A DNA stretch of 64,000 bases from Rachycentron canadum (lineage: Eukaryota > Chordata > Actinopteri > Carangiformes > Rachycentridae), in contig CM076659.1 of NCBI GenBank assembly GCA_038496675.1, forward strand, positions 21,106,065 to 21,170,064, in the 5' to 3' direction. The position numbers and the translations under genes were made by a program. This document shows positions 37,985-49,029 of this stretch, in pieces. Position 1 is the stretch's first letter. Each line of letters opens with the position of its first letter. Under the pieces are notes generated by a model, which saw only the letters and a program-made list of their open reading frames with translations, did not search any database and had not been told where the DNA came from.

Positions 37985-38085
37985 TCATGCTTTACTCACC
38001 AGAGGTGGAAAACAGTTAGCACGCTAACGGGCTAGCTCTCTGATATGAAGACGTAGCACTGCTCAGTGGGCATATTATGATATCT
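37985..38085 (+). repeat. dispersed repeat family R, copy 2
   Basis: Blocks CCAGAGGTGGAAAACAGTTA, GCACGCTAACGGGCTAGCTC and GAAGACGTAGCACTGCTCAGTG, then GGGCATATTATGATATC, parallel copies at 44245 and 57895. A related TTAGCATTAACAGCC block at 37929 may be its 5' part. Confidence 0.6.
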
Positions 38086-39519
38086 TGTATTGTAAAGGCA
38101 ATGATGGCTGAAGCTCTCGTGAAATCACCACCACCTATTCCTGATGAGAAACCACTTGAAACAGATATAATGTTGTTCTTACTGTGGATCCCTGAGTAAA
38201 TTATATGAATGCTGTTCATATTGACCTGGTCTGCTCCTTTATTTCTTTCTGCTTTGGTGCTTTTTTACCTTTAAGACTGCAGTTAATTACAGCCAACAGC
38301 AGTTACTGCACCCTGCATTTGCCAGATATTACATCGCTTTGGTTAGTGGTGTGCATGGAGACCATGTGATACAAACAATCAATTTAGTCACTCATTTATC
38401 CGCAGCTACTCTAGCAGGCAGAAAATCCACAAAGTCGTTTTAAAGGTGTCCTCTTACATTAGCGCCATCTAATAAAAAATGTGCAAACTTCTCAGCTTAC
38501 AGCGCACGCACACACACACAGCACACTTCTAAATAACTGTAGGTCAGACAGCATACATCTTCACGCCTGCATGCACAACAGACGCCTGAGGAAAACTTTG
38601 GGTTTGTGTGGCCCCCCGATAAATATACACCCTACAAACTCCTGGAGAAGTAAACATGTCAGCACACGGTAACAAAGCAGCGGTAAAGCTGTTTTATTTG
38701 ACCATCTGGTGAGCCTGACATGTTTATTGGGCCTCATAACCTGGCAGCTCTTTACTAGCCACAACAAGGTATTTGTCTGTGGGATATTGTGTGTGTGAAT
38801 GTATTTGCAAATTTGTACATGCCGCAGAAGTGGTGTGTGTGAGCTCATGTCATGTACCTGTAAAACATCGTTTTCATACCCCTAATGTCCTGTGACAGAC
38901 TGAGGCATGCAGCCAACCACCTGTAGCTAGTTTTTTTAGCACATACCCCTTTGTTGTCTGCATACATATGGGAGAGCTTTTGAACCTTAGTAATATTGTT
39001 TATATATTTTTTATTGTTTGTCTTTACAGTATATCCAACTTTATATTTGCTTCTAATAAGAGGCAATGGGGAATTATGAAAATTAATGTTTTGCTCATGC
39101 TACATGTGCACAGACTGCAAATATTTAACTTGTTCACATAGGCACTGATATTTGTGCATATGTACAGGAAAGTACATTAACAAAATGTATATACAGTATA
39201 TGTACGCAAACATTTGATAAACACTTATTTACTAGATTCAAGCATTTGTACATTTAAATCTATATTTCAATTGACAAGCGTTTTGATGTATAGTCATCCT
39301 AGTACCACTTATCCTTTAAAGCTTGGTTACCTTTACAATTGTCACCTTTATATCCTCATTATCCTTAATTACAAAAGGGGAGGGAACTATTACGAGTACA
39401 TTACGAGACAAAGTGGAGAAAATAAATATAGCTAAATTCTAATATGTAAAAGCACCTTTAAAAATGGTCAACACATCCTGGAGCTATAATTTTTAGTTAT
39501 TTTGATGTGCGAGCATGTG

Positions 39520-39560
39520 TGTTTGTGTGTGTGTGTGTGTGTGTGCGTGTGTGTGTGTAT
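39520..39560. repeat. (GT)n microsatellite
   Basis: GT repeat with a GCGT interruption. Confidence 0.9.
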
Positions 39561-39816
39561 ACAGAACATGTGTGAGGAGAGTAATCATCAAGAAAAGAGC
39601 AATCAGTGGAGGGTGTCTTTGTCTCTAATCACGGAGAGAACCCCCCATGGACACTGTTGTTGGTAGGTCTGTATATTCATGCGTGTGTGTTGTGTGTTTG
39701 TTTGCGTCCAATCAGGCAGAGAGCCCCCACGAACACTGTCAGTGAAGCATCAATCAGCAAACACACACAGACACATCAATCCGCCACCACCGCCACACGT
39801 GCACACCAACAAACAC

Positions 39817-39821
<5 letters not shown>

Positions 39822-39853
<32 letters not shown>
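39822..39853. repeat. (CA)n microsatellite
   Basis: About 16 CA units. Confidence 0.93.
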
Positions 39854-39858
<5 letters not shown>

Positions 39859-40697
39859 ACTCTCAACATCTGTCACTCAAGAAAAAGATGAGAAATTTCT
39901 CCTCAAAAACTTTTACTTTGAAATTAGCTTTTTTAAAAAGTGTTTCCTTCAGTTTTGGAATGAAGTTCAAATCACACTCAAATCAATCCTCACCGCTGGC
40001 CACGTTATGTTGCATAAGAAGCAGTTTTGAAATAATCTTGAGGCCAAATTTTTTTTTTTGTAAACCTCTGCATGTATCCATGGAAACTTCTCTTCACATT
40101 TGTCTACCACTACTTCACCTAGTGCACCCTCTTCATGTTTGTACATTTCCACAGTTTCTGAGTGGAGCTGGTACATTTGGAGTTTAAGTGTCAGTCGCTC
40201 TGATTTGATTCTCTGGCTGCCATCAAATCAACTCAATGTGCCTGGAATTAATTTAACCCTATGAGAGCAGGACAACAAAGTGGACGCTCATCTCTCCGGG
40301 TTCTCATTTTCACAAGGATTTGATCTTCCGTGAAGTGCTGAAAACAAGGCAAAAGTAAGAAAGAAAAACACAAGAAAGCACAAGTATCAGTGGGCACAGT
40401 TAGATGCTGTGTACACCAAAGTATTTACGAACTTGATTTTATTTTTGCACTTTACAACAAAAACAAAGCAGCATGTGTTCTTTACATGACCTGTCCTCTC
40501 TACTGCTGAAAACAACCCTATTTTTTTTTTTTCAGTTTTACTGTGAATAAATTAGTTTTTTTTACCTGATATACCCACATGACCCTCAGTTCACTACAGT
40601 TATCACCTGCAACCCAGACGTTTTAATCAAACATTGCAATTGCATATTTTCCAGTTTTTAGTTCTCTCGTAATTGTTAAAAATATTTCAAAAACTAG

Positions 40698-40985
40698 GAC
40701 ATCATGGTGGTCCAGTGGTTGGCACTGTCGCCTCACAAGAAAGAGGGTTTTGGGTTCGAACCCTGGGCCTGAGGCTTTTCTGTGTGTAGATTGTACGTTC
40801 TCCCTGTGTCTGTGTGGGTTCCTCTCGCAATCCAAAGACATGTATGTTACAGTAGTTGGTCCACATAAGAGTGTGAGTGTGACTGGTTGTTTGTCTCTAT
40901 ATATGTCTGCCCCTGTGATAGACCAGCGACCTGTCCAGGGTCTATCCCGGGACCCCGCATAAATAAGTTGTATATGTAAACAATG
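40698..40985 (+). mobile_element. tRNA-derived SINE, copy 2
   Basis: The A-box region CCAGTGGTTGGCACTGTCGC and an intact B-box GGGTTCGAACCC make this the copy with the best tRNA-like head. The body phrases TTCTCCCTGTGTCTGTGTGGG, CAATCCAAAGACATG and GACCAGCGACCTGTCCAGGG follow. The usual 3' end (GTCAGCTGGGATTGGCTCC and GGAT tail) is missing, so this copy is 3' truncated or decayed. Confidence 0.85.
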
Positions 40986-41584
40986 GAATTTTTTTTTTTT
41001 TTTTTATTAAAGTGCCTGTCTTTACTCTTCGACTAAATTTTTGCAGTAATTTTCTTTACCAGTCATGAGCTCTTGGATGCACACAGAAATGTGATTTTAC
41101 AAAACTTAACTTTTTATTGTTGGTTGGTGGGTGATGAAGAGCTAGTAGAGGGCTACTGGCCTGTATTTGACTCTTAGTGGGCAAAAAAATCAGCTTGCAT
41201 TTCTAAAGAATGATGTCTAATTTATTCATTTGCCCTTTGCCCTCAATGCCGAGCTCTAACAGCACAGGTAAGGAGGTTTGTGTGGTGCACAGCAGTCCTC
41301 TGCGGCTCTTCATCGCTCCAATTAAATTTGAAGGATTTGATTAAATCCCCTTCATGTTCAGACTCCATCCAACTTTACCAGTCCACTCAGAAATATGTAA
41401 CATCACTGAAGATGAAGAAGCTCTAATTTCCAATTACTGTGGCTTTAAAGTAGTGTGATACAAATATTGACAGTGTTAGGAAACTGAATCTTTTCACTCC
41501 AGAAGACAGTGAGCACTGTAGCCACGATGTGCTATATGAAACAGATGTTACAAGCTTCAACTGAAGGCAGTGTCAGAAAAACTA

Positions 41585-41625
41585 AAAAAAAAAAAAAAAA
41601 AAACAAACAAAAAAAAAAAAAAAGT
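41585..41625. repeat. A-rich tract
   Basis: Two A runs separated by CAAACAAAC; a further A run lies at 41757-41772. Confidence 0.9.
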
Positions 41626-43124
41626 CCAGTCTCAGTTTGAGCTCAGGTGGCAGCTGTGCCAGGTTCGGCTTCTCTTTAACAACTGTTGTCCTGAGCTGTT
41701 CATGCAGAACGGTGTTTTGGGTTTAATGAGAATGATGTGTAGAAAAAAAAACAGCAGAAAAAAAAAAAAAACAGCAAGGCTGTCAACGTGTTCTGGTAAA
41801 CAGGAGAACGAATGGTGCAACAGACAGGCAAATAACAGAGCTGTATAACTGTGAGTCCAAATGAGTTTTGATTTTAGTTTGACTCTTGCAATTTGCTAGA
41901 AATGGCTTTGTTTGATGTGTGTCCGTGTGTTTGTGTTGTGGTATCACACTTTTTAACATAAGAGCACACATACCTTGGTAAGGCTTTGAGCATAGACGCA
42001 CACACACACACACCCAAGCATCCACAGTAACAAACATTTAGTAAGAGGTAACTCTTTTCTTTGATTGTTTTACATTGTCGTGAAAGACCAAGAGCTAAAT
42101 CCTGGCTCTTTGAAGCACATGACACATGTAAGGGGATGAATTCAGACAAATGTATGGTGATTGGTCAACAGCATAGTTACATTATGATCAATCTTTACTG
42201 CCTTCAATTGTTCAATTGATATCTCGCCTAGGCACAAATCCGGCGTCAGTGTGTCTGTCGTCAGCATTAATAAAGTTTTTAGTATAATGTGCATGCATAA
42301 TGTGTTTTTTCAGGCATTTGCATCCGTGTAACAAAAATGCGCCCACTACCTTTGATGTGTATTTTTGTGCACATTTGTTGTGCATTTCCTTTCTGACAAG
42401 CACAACAAATCTATAGAGACCGCCCTCCCCTCCCTATCCCCAGGCAGCATACAAATGGCTGCTACATTTTAGTAATTGCTTCTTTATTGACAAATGGCTG
42501 TGAAGTGTAGTGAGGGCATTACCTGTCACTATTGCTTTTATTCCTTATTGAATTCTGTCCTTCTGTTGTTTTTGCCGCTCTGCGACTCGCAGAACCATGA
42601 GAAACAAGTCAATGTTCACAGAGAGATGGTGCTCTCTTTCACTCTGTGTGTATTTGTATTTGTCTGTACTTTTGTACATCTGTGGGTTCTGACTTGTGTG
42701 TATGTGTATGTGTGTGTTATGTCGACGTGTCCGTCTGCCACGTGATTATTCTCTTGAGATTCTTTCATCTGTATGTATGTCAGAAAAAAAAAAATCACAC
42801 CCGGCAAGTGATTTCATTTGCCTGAAGTCCAGATGCCAATCAGTAGAACTTTATGGACATAATCAAGGGAATCTGATATTTTCAGTTTTGGTTTCTTGTT
42901 TCACTTCACAATTTGGAAGTTAGCAGGAGGGAAGCTTTAATAACATTGTTGTCTAAAATGATTTAAACCACCATTCAATAAATCAATAATTTCTTTTTTA
43001 ACTAGTTTTGAGAGGTATAATCCGATATTTAAATCCAAAGATAAACAATGGGGGTAAGATGGGTAAGAATTAACATTCAACAGTCACTGGCCCTCTACAA
43101 AATTATTTTCTATTGCTGCATGGC

Positions 43125-43270
43125 CAGCATTAGCATTAGCAGCTGTTTACGACAGTGAGTCAGTATCAGATAGTAAGCATGCTAACTTTAGTAGAAGAAA
43201 TAAAGCAACAGAAATAAAAGCTAAGCAAGAAGGTTCCACTTAAGAGCTGGAGACAGCTCTTAATAAACAA
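43125..43270 (+). repeat. dispersed repeat family R, copy 6 (partial)
   Basis: GCCAGCATTAGCATTAGCAG, CTGTTTACGACAGTGAGTCA and GTAAGCATGCTAAC resemble the 5' part of family R, and GAGACAGCTCTTAA resembles its 'agagctgtctc' word in inverted form. More diverged than the other copies. Confidence 0.45.
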
Positions 43271-44239
43271 ATGAATGAAAATTGATGCTGAACTCAATGT
43301 CCACAACATTTGTTGAATAATGGATAATTTAAATGCATTTGCAAGTTTCACAAAATAAACTTTTGAAAAAGAAAAAAAAAATACATTGCATAAATATCAT
43401 CACGCTATGTGTCTTTTTGAAAAGCAACACAAACCCTTTTATTTTAATGTTGTTTGCATGTTGCATGAGAGCTCCTGCGTAATAAAACAAGCCGCTCGTG
43501 TTGGGTGTTACACATCTTGAAAAGAGGATTTCATATCAAAATGCCATCTTTGGCTGAAGATACCATCGACTGCATCAGCATTTTTTTCAGGCTCCTTTTC
43601 ATCCTCAGCCCCCTGCTGAAGCCACACTGAAATTCTTCTCTCTTGAGACATCTGAGAGCCTGCCACATATTTCTGTGACCCCTCACACCTTTCCCCCTTT
43701 TACCTCCCTTTCCAGTGTGCTTTCATGTGCTCCTGGTGTAAAGTGAAAAAAAAAAAAAAAAGGAAAAACTTAAAAAAGGAAACCGATCGTTTGTCCTGAG
43801 TTTGGCACAAAGGTGAGGCATAAAGCTGGATTTATACTTGAAAGGGTCTTAACATCAGTCCATTGTAGATAGCATAGGTTTTTATTTATAGGTCAGTGTT
43901 GGATTTCCATTAGCAGCACCACTGCAACACTAGACAGATGATCAGGCCAAATGGCACTTTAATTATGTACCTCACATTCATTCACTTTGTGATAAAGAGT
44001 GACTTCATGGCTTCTCTGTAGCTGCCATAGACATTGACGCATAGTTACAGTTTAGAGGAGGTGTACAACAGCAACAATAGCTACCCCCAAACCCCAAATG
44101 CACCTTAAGCAGACCTGATGTTGTGGCCACAATTGGGCCTGCAGGTCAATATTAGATTGTGACTTTATGAGTGAGGCATCTATAAGGCATCTTTTTAATT
44201 ATAATATTGGGATATTAAAGAATTTTAAAATAACTGCTT

Positions 44240-44480
44240 ATAAGATTTGCTAACATAGCCAACATTAACAAGAGCTGTCTCTAGTGGGGAAAGTCACTGA
44301 TATTTTCCTTTCATTTCTATTTGATGTCATCTCTTTTAATGAAATTAGTGTACCGACCAGCTAGCTCAGCCCTGGTCAGCCCATCTTGTCACTTTCCGAT
44401 ACCGAGTCACTACAGCGTGCAGTTTGCCCTGATGAAGAAGCACTACTCAGAGGACATATTATAACCTCACCTAACTAAAC
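44240..44480 (+). repeat. dispersed repeat family R, copy 3 (fullest)
   Basis: Contains AAGAGCTGTCTCTAGTGGGG, GACCAGCTAGCTCAGCCCTG, CATCTTGTCACTTTCCGATA, CCGAGTCACTACAGCGTGCA, GTTTGCCCTGATGAAGAAGC and ACTACTCAGAGGACATATTA. This copy joins the 5' half seen at 61370 with the 3' half seen at 57895. It has no coding potential and the family is not named. Confidence 0.68.
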
Positions 44481-46736
44481 AGCAGCTTATGCTAATGTTG
44501 ACTATGTAGCAAGAGCAAAATTTGCAGATAGCTCCTTGAAGGAATCTGCACTCTCGACAAGCTACAAGCTGCAGCTGCTGAAGTGTCCATGGACTATTTT
44601 TGGGTTTTTATTGTTGGTCATTCTGTTAAATTATATGAATTTTACATTCATGGGTATACTGTCACCACTTGATGGAGGTCATAATGTTTTATAACTGGCA
44701 CCTGGTATAGCACTGTGACTTGTATCTTGATTACTGGTAAATAGTGTTGATGGAACTAAAAATGAAATGTCATCTGGTATGCTCATGTACACCAAGACAG
44801 GTTCTTAAATAAGTAAAAAAAAAACACAGTATACAAAGTTAAATTGTATTTCATTGAAATGAGTGAATATGGCCGTACAAGAAGTTACAGAATGCAAAAT
44901 CCTGTATGTACAAAGTCAAGTGTTAGCATTCGTGTTGAATTTCTAATTTGTAAAGGCTGTGAAGAACTGGCAGACAAAAGTATAGTCATTCTCAAATCAT
45001 TTTACTTGATGGTTTTGTTTCTCATCATTATTCATGAGACTGTGAATGAAAGAAAAGTCATTCAGCTTAGAAGGTGAGGGTTTTTAGATTGAATATAATT
45101 TAATTTAAACAATTCCATTCCCTCCTGTTCTTCATTACATGCTGGCAGTTTACTGAGAGATTAGAAAACTGATGACTAAACAGCAGAGATGAAAATGTAA
45201 GCACATCCAGGTCCCTTGGAAGCACAACACAGAAAACACAATCTGTCTTCACCGTTTAGGACCATGTTGGAAATTTAGAACTTGTATGTCATTGCCTAAA
45301 GTGGATTTTACAGAGTTTGTCAGTGGATAAATCTTAAATATAATCACAGAGTGAGTCTGCATGAGAATTAGGGATGGGGAAACTTTTTTGTGACAACCAA
45401 TGCATGGCAATAGGTGAGTCAGTATTATTTCTCCCTCGATTTCTTCTAGTTTGTAGGATATTGTTATGCGAGTCAAACATATATAATATGAATATATTGC
45501 TATGATTATTAGTAATAATCATAACAATAATAATAATTATGTTCCGTATCAGCATTTTTCCCATCCTACAGTTTTATGATTAAGAATAGTAATACCTTGC
45601 ACATACTGTTATTTATGACACTAAAAAAACAGATTATGATATCACTGGGGTCATTTTCCCAGAGTCACAGAGGTTATTACGATTATAAGTGTTTATACAT
45701 AAAATATGGTGAGGTCCCTTTAAATTTGCCATATTTACAAAAGGTCTTTTTCTGGTTTTCTGGTTCACTGAATGCTTTGGAAGCTAACCATGGCTGAAGT
45801 ATCCATGGTATTTTAGAGCATAATATTCTGTCAATTTGAAAACCCGTAAAATTGTGGTTATATAAGAAAAGAGAAAAGCAGTAAAGTAACTGACATTTGT
45901 CAGACACTGCCAAGACAAATGACAAATTAAACATCAGTATGCAATATAATATATAATGTTCTTCCTGCGGTTGAACATAACGGTGGATTGGTGCAACCAC
46001 AACGTTTTCTCTACATGAAGGACATCAACATCAACGACCCGCCAAAGTCCCCTCATGCCACCGTTGACGACAGGATGTACCTGATCTCGTTACGAGGTCC
46101 GCGGATTCACTCAGTGTCTATTATGTCAGAGGGAACTATGACCTGCTCAGCCGAGCTTTAGAGCAGGAGTTTTCTGACAACACGTCACTGACCCTAGTTA
46201 AGCAGGGAAGAGCCTCGCCAACAATATTATAGCATTATTATTACTATTATAATTGGTTAATATGAATCAAAAAGAAATGTCTGTGAATATATACAAATGA
46301 TTTGTGATTATCTTCACATCTTAACATTTACAAATTTTTGTGCATCACGTTTCTTTTTGTGAAGTAAAAAAGCATTAGTTTACCTTAGTTCTCCCCTTGT
46401 GACTTTGAGTTTTGACACAAATGTTGGTTTTGACTTGTCACTTTCAAATAGTACATCATCGCCACTGGCGGTAACATTTCCACTTTTCAGAGTAAGAGCA
46501 CTCAATCCATACACACACACACACACAGATTGTCAATCTATTTACACACAGATTTTTTTAAAACAAATTTACCTTCATAAACCTGGAATGGAGGAAGACT
46601 TGGTGTCCTGGAAAGCGAACTCAATGAGCCAACGGTTCTGCAAACTTGGATTGACAACAAGAGCCCACACCCAACTTGTGGACACGGACTGATGATGGTG
46701 GCTGTCCCAGGCCTTGTTTGATAACCACTCAAAATG

Positions 46737-46809
46737 GGCGCTGTGGCTTAGTGGTTAAAGCACCTGTCTTGTAAACAGGGGACCCTGGGTTCAAATCCCA
46801 GCAGTGCCT
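46737..46809 (+). tRNA. tRNA-Thr (anticodon UGU)
   Basis: A complete 73-nt cloverleaf can be folded by eye. The 7-bp acceptor stem (GGCGCTG with CAGTGCC, one G-U pair) is followed by a D arm GCTT/AAGC, an anticodon stem CCTGT/ACAGG with loop CTTGTAA that places TGT at positions 34-36, a 5-nt variable region, and a T arm CTGGG/CCCAG with loop TTCAAAT. The discriminator is T73. The A-box (TGGCTTAGTGG) and B-box (GGTTCAAATCC) promoters are intact. Its product would read ACA and, by wobble, other Thr codons. A TTTT run at 46823-46826, 14 nt downstream, can end Pol III transcription, and this is the only intact copy in the cluster with one. The body closely resembles the AGU copies downstream, but the D loop is one base shorter and the variable region differs (GGACC instead of AGATC). 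Confidence 0.93.
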
Positions 46810-47023
46810 TAGGGCTGGTGACTTTTCTCCAGATGATGTTTGTAACAAAAGGTGAACGTCTAACACTTTGATCCAAAATCTCCCATTGCTCAACTGCGCT
46901 GACATCTGTTGACTGTGAAGGTCAAACTATAAGATTTGCATCATGGTTGTGCGCTTCACTTACCTGTCACGGGAGGGGTTGTTGTGACCTATAATTTGTT
47001 ACTCATCCAACCACTCACATATG

Positions 47024-47097
47024 GGCGCTGTGGCTTAGTTGGTCAAAGCGCCTGTCTAGTAAACAGGAGATCCTGGGTTCAAATCCCAGTAGTGCCT
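47024..47097 (+). tRNA. tRNA-Thr (anticodon AGU), copy 1
   Basis: This 74-nt cloverleaf lies 214 nt after the UGU gene on the same strand. The anticodon loop CTAGTAA gives anticodon AGT, normally edited to IGU in eukaryotes so that it reads ACU, ACC and ACA. The acceptor stem GGCGCTG pairs with TAGTGCC; the closing pair is G7-U66 where the third copy has G-C. The D-loop base in GGTCAAAGC is C where the third copy has T. Both internal Pol III boxes are intact. No TTTT run lies in the 50 nt downstream, which is mostly TTG/TTA trinucleotides. The general match to vertebrate tRNA-Thr-AGU is recognised from knowledge of that family. It is probably functional, although the missing terminator leaves some doubt. 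Confidence 0.92.
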
Positions 47098-47319
47098 TGT
47101 TGTTGTTGTTATTATTACATGTTGTGAAGATAATCTAGGAAAAAGTATCTGAGAAAAACAGCTGAAAGGCTAGAAAGTCTTCAACAATAATTTAAATAAA
47201 TGTGACACGCTGCATTTTAGCAATGTACGGCTGCTGGGTAGATCTGATTGAGCGTCCCAGCTCGCACAGTGACGATGCAGCGGTGGCAATTCACGTCACC
47301 TTTTGTTATCGCCTCAACT

Positions 47320-47445
47320 TAGTTGAAGTCCTGCAGAGGTGAAACAAAAAAAGGAGGTACAATCCACAACTTTTGACCAACAGAAACCAAAAAAGGAGAA
47401 GAGTGGAGTCAACTAGAGCCAGTACCGTGCAGTGGAAAAGGGGTA
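47320..47445 (+). repeat. MITE-like remnant ('gagccagtaccgtgcagtggaaaag') in duplicated unit A
   Basis: CCAACAGAAACCAAAAAAGG, AGAAGAGTGGAGTCAACTAG and AGCCAGTACCGTGCAGTGGA resemble the right half of a small fish element ending '...gccggtactgtgcagtggaaaagg'. A parallel, more decayed remnant at 49490-49590 in the second duplicated unit shows it was already there before the duplication. Confidence 0.55.
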
Positions 47446-47492
47446 ATGGCGATCCAGTGGATGCCTCCATGAACACACCTTTATGTAGTGGC

Positions 47493-47516
47493 TGTTCAAA
47501 TCCCAGCAATGCCTCA
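47493..47516 (+). pseudogene. 3' terminal tRNA-Thr fragment
   Basis: The 24-nt stretch GTTCAAATCCCAGCAATGCC plus a few bases matches the T arm and acceptor 3' strand of the neighbouring tRNA-Thr genes with one change. It directly follows the duplicated segment shared with 49490-49620, so it is probably a break point of the tandem duplication. Confidence 0.6.
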
Positions 47517-47851
47517 GTGTCAGTATGTTTCTTTCATACTATGAAATACTGCGGAAGCGGATAGCAGCCAATTGTAACTAAAGTGAAAACCAAGGCATCT
47601 TTAATGCTCATTGTCATTAATTCTTCTCACTCTAATATGTTGTTTGCGTGATGACAAAGTGCTGTCTAACAGTTTGTGCCTAGTGCAGACAGCAACACAT
47701 GAGACATCTGGTTTTTTGCAAAGACAAATTGCACCTTTAAACCCAAGAGAGCATTAAAACATGCAGTTGTTGAATCATTATTTTAAGACTATTATAATTT
47801 AATTCACATGTCTTTGTGTGGACTCGAGTTTTAATATGTGAGAAAAAAAAC

Positions 47852-47926
47852 ATTGTATGCAGGTTAGCTGGTTAAAGCACATCTCTAGAAAACAGGACAT
47901 CCTGCGTTCAAATCCTAGCAGTGCCT
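47852..47926 (+). pseudogene. decayed tRNA-Thr copy
   Basis: The D-arm half GCTGGTTAAAGC, the anticodon arm, the T arm (GCGTTCAAATCCTAGC) and the 3' acceptor GCAGTGCCT can be aligned to the intact AGU genes. The 5' acceptor strand is lost (TTGTATG in place of GGCGCTG), so the acceptor stem cannot pair. The anticodon loop reads CTAGAAA, which would give AGA if folded. The anticodon stem is also damaged (CATCT opposite ACAGG). It is therefore a pseudogene rather than a serine tRNA. Confidence 0.85.
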
Positions 47927-47944
47927 AGTTACCATCACCCATTG

Positions 47945-48450
47945 ATGTGTGAGCTGCCATTTTGAAGCCTCCATTTTGTAAATTGTGGCGTCGCCATGTT
48001 GGTTTTTTGAAACCAGTAGAAACCATATTTGGAAGAGAAGGGGGAGCTTAGGAGTTAGGGGTGGTGGTCTATACAGATTGTCAGCCAAGTGTGCTACAGT
48101 CAATCAGACTGTAGCACACTTGTAGCCACAACAGTAGCCACACCCTAATGCATACCCTCTACCTAATATATACTTTTAAATGGGAGCATAATTTAAAAAA
48201 TGATCATCGTGTTGTATTGAAGAGGACTTGAAACTAGAGACTGAGACCATAAACTTATTAGAAAAACTTTTACTGAGCTAATAATTCAAGTGAGAGGTAG
48301 GGTAATTTTCACATAGACTTCTATACAAATAGCGTTGAGTCGCCCCCTGATGGGAAATTAGATAGAATGCAGGTTTAAGGCTCTTCAGAATTGGCCTCAC
48401 TTTTTAGCCCCAGAGTCTGTGTCCATTTTCATATACAGTCTATGGTAGTT
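47945..48450 (+). repeat. dispersed teleost repeat between the tRNA copies
   Basis: Recognised from general knowledge of teleost repeats by its phrases: CGCCATGTTGG, AAACCATATTTGGA, GAAGAGGACTTGAAACTAG, AGACCATAAAC, GAGTCGCCCCCTGATGG and GAATGCAGGTTTAAGGC. It has no coding capacity. The class is uncertain (probably a non-autonomous DNA transposon), and the exact family name would need a repeat-library search. It separates the decayed tRNA at 47852 from the downstream duplicated units. Confidence 0.75.
48086..48122. repeat. perfect 16-bp inverted repeat with 5-nt loop
   Basis: The left arm CAAGTGTGCTACAGTC (48086-48101) and right arm GACTGTAGCACACTTG (48107-48122) are exact reverse complements around the loop AATCA. 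It lies inside the dispersed repeat at 47945-48450. Confidence 0.9.
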
Positions 48451-48544
48451 ACACAGGTGACCCCTTCAGTAAAGTCATTCCAGTTTAAGCCACATCTCAT
48501 TTAATGTCTATCTAAAGAACAAAAATATAAGATGAATCCCAAAA

Positions 48545-49020
48545 AAATGTTTTCAGGAGCACAGATGAGTGTATTGATCACAGCGAACAGTAGTGTCACA
48601 GAGTCCTGGAGTACACATACATTCCTGCAACATAAAGAGCAGTTAAACCACTGGAGGTCAACAAAAACAAGATCAACAGGGGGTTAAAAGGAGTCCAGCA
48701 GTGAAGACAGTGGGAATACTCCAAAGCAAGGCAAAGTTTTACCTTACAGTATTGCTTTGGTCAATGCTGTTTCTGGCAAACGCCTTGCTCAAGAACAACC
48801 CCCCCCCCCCCCAATGGCAATGGTTTCTGTGTCCTAGTGGTTAAAGCTTCTGGTTAACAAACAAGGGACCCTTGGTTAAAATTTTAGCCTTATTAATAAT
48901 AGATTTCAAATAGACAATAGATTTAAACTTCTTGGTCCTCATCATTGCTTTTCCAAGCCTATGAACGTTACTGGAGGGTGACCACCAGTCCAGTAAATAC
49001 CCTCATCTGATGTTTTGGTG
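48545..49020 (+). repeat. duplicated segment in the tRNA cluster, unit C
   Basis: The order 'CAGGAGCACAGA ... CTTGCTCAAGAAC ... decayed tRNA ... AGGGTGACCACCAGTC ... ACCCTCAT' is found here and again at 49660-49880, with different internal deletions. The first copy carries the pseudogene at 48822 and the second the 3' half at 49763. Confidence 0.7.
48822..48890 (+). pseudogene. decayed tRNA-Thr copy (UGU-type parent)
   Basis: Similarity to the tRNA-Thr genes persists in CCTAGTGGTTAAAGC (D arm with the shorter D loop of the UGU gene), in the GGGACCC variable region and in a broken T arm (CTTGGTTAAAATTTTAG). The acceptor ends no longer pair and the anticodon loop is scrambled. The D loop and variable region point to the UGU-type gene as its parent. 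It follows a 14-base C run at 48799-48812. Confidence 0.7.
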
Positions 49021-49029
49021 ATGGTGGTG

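Larger units (their letters stand above)
34350..40690. other. non-coding stretch, no gene seen
   Basis: Contains the polypyrimidine tract at 35.5-36.1 kb, a MITE-like remnant, a family R copy and microsatellites. The 193-codon frame at 39606-40187 runs through (CA)n and is rejected. Confidence 0.55.
40990..45960. other. non-coding stretch, no gene seen
   Basis: A-rich tracts, family R copies and AT-rich unique sequence. No domain is seen in any frame. Confidence 0.55.
46850..47515 (+). repeat. tandem segmental duplication, unit A (with tRNA-Thr AGU copy 1)
   Basis: Both flanks of the tRNA at 47024 reappear around the tRNA at 49213. Upstream, shared phrases are CCAAAATCTC and a block reading ATCATG...TGTG...ACCTGTCAC. 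Downstream, shared phrases are ACACGCTGCA, GGAGAAGAGTGGAGT, CCAGTGGATGCCTCCATGAAC. Spacing between the two units is about 2.19 kb. Divergence is moderate, so the duplication is not recent. Confidence 0.8.

Noticed and set aside
39606..40187. 193-codon frame on the plus strand
   Set aside because: Runs through a (CA)n array. The two sides do not resemble a protein.
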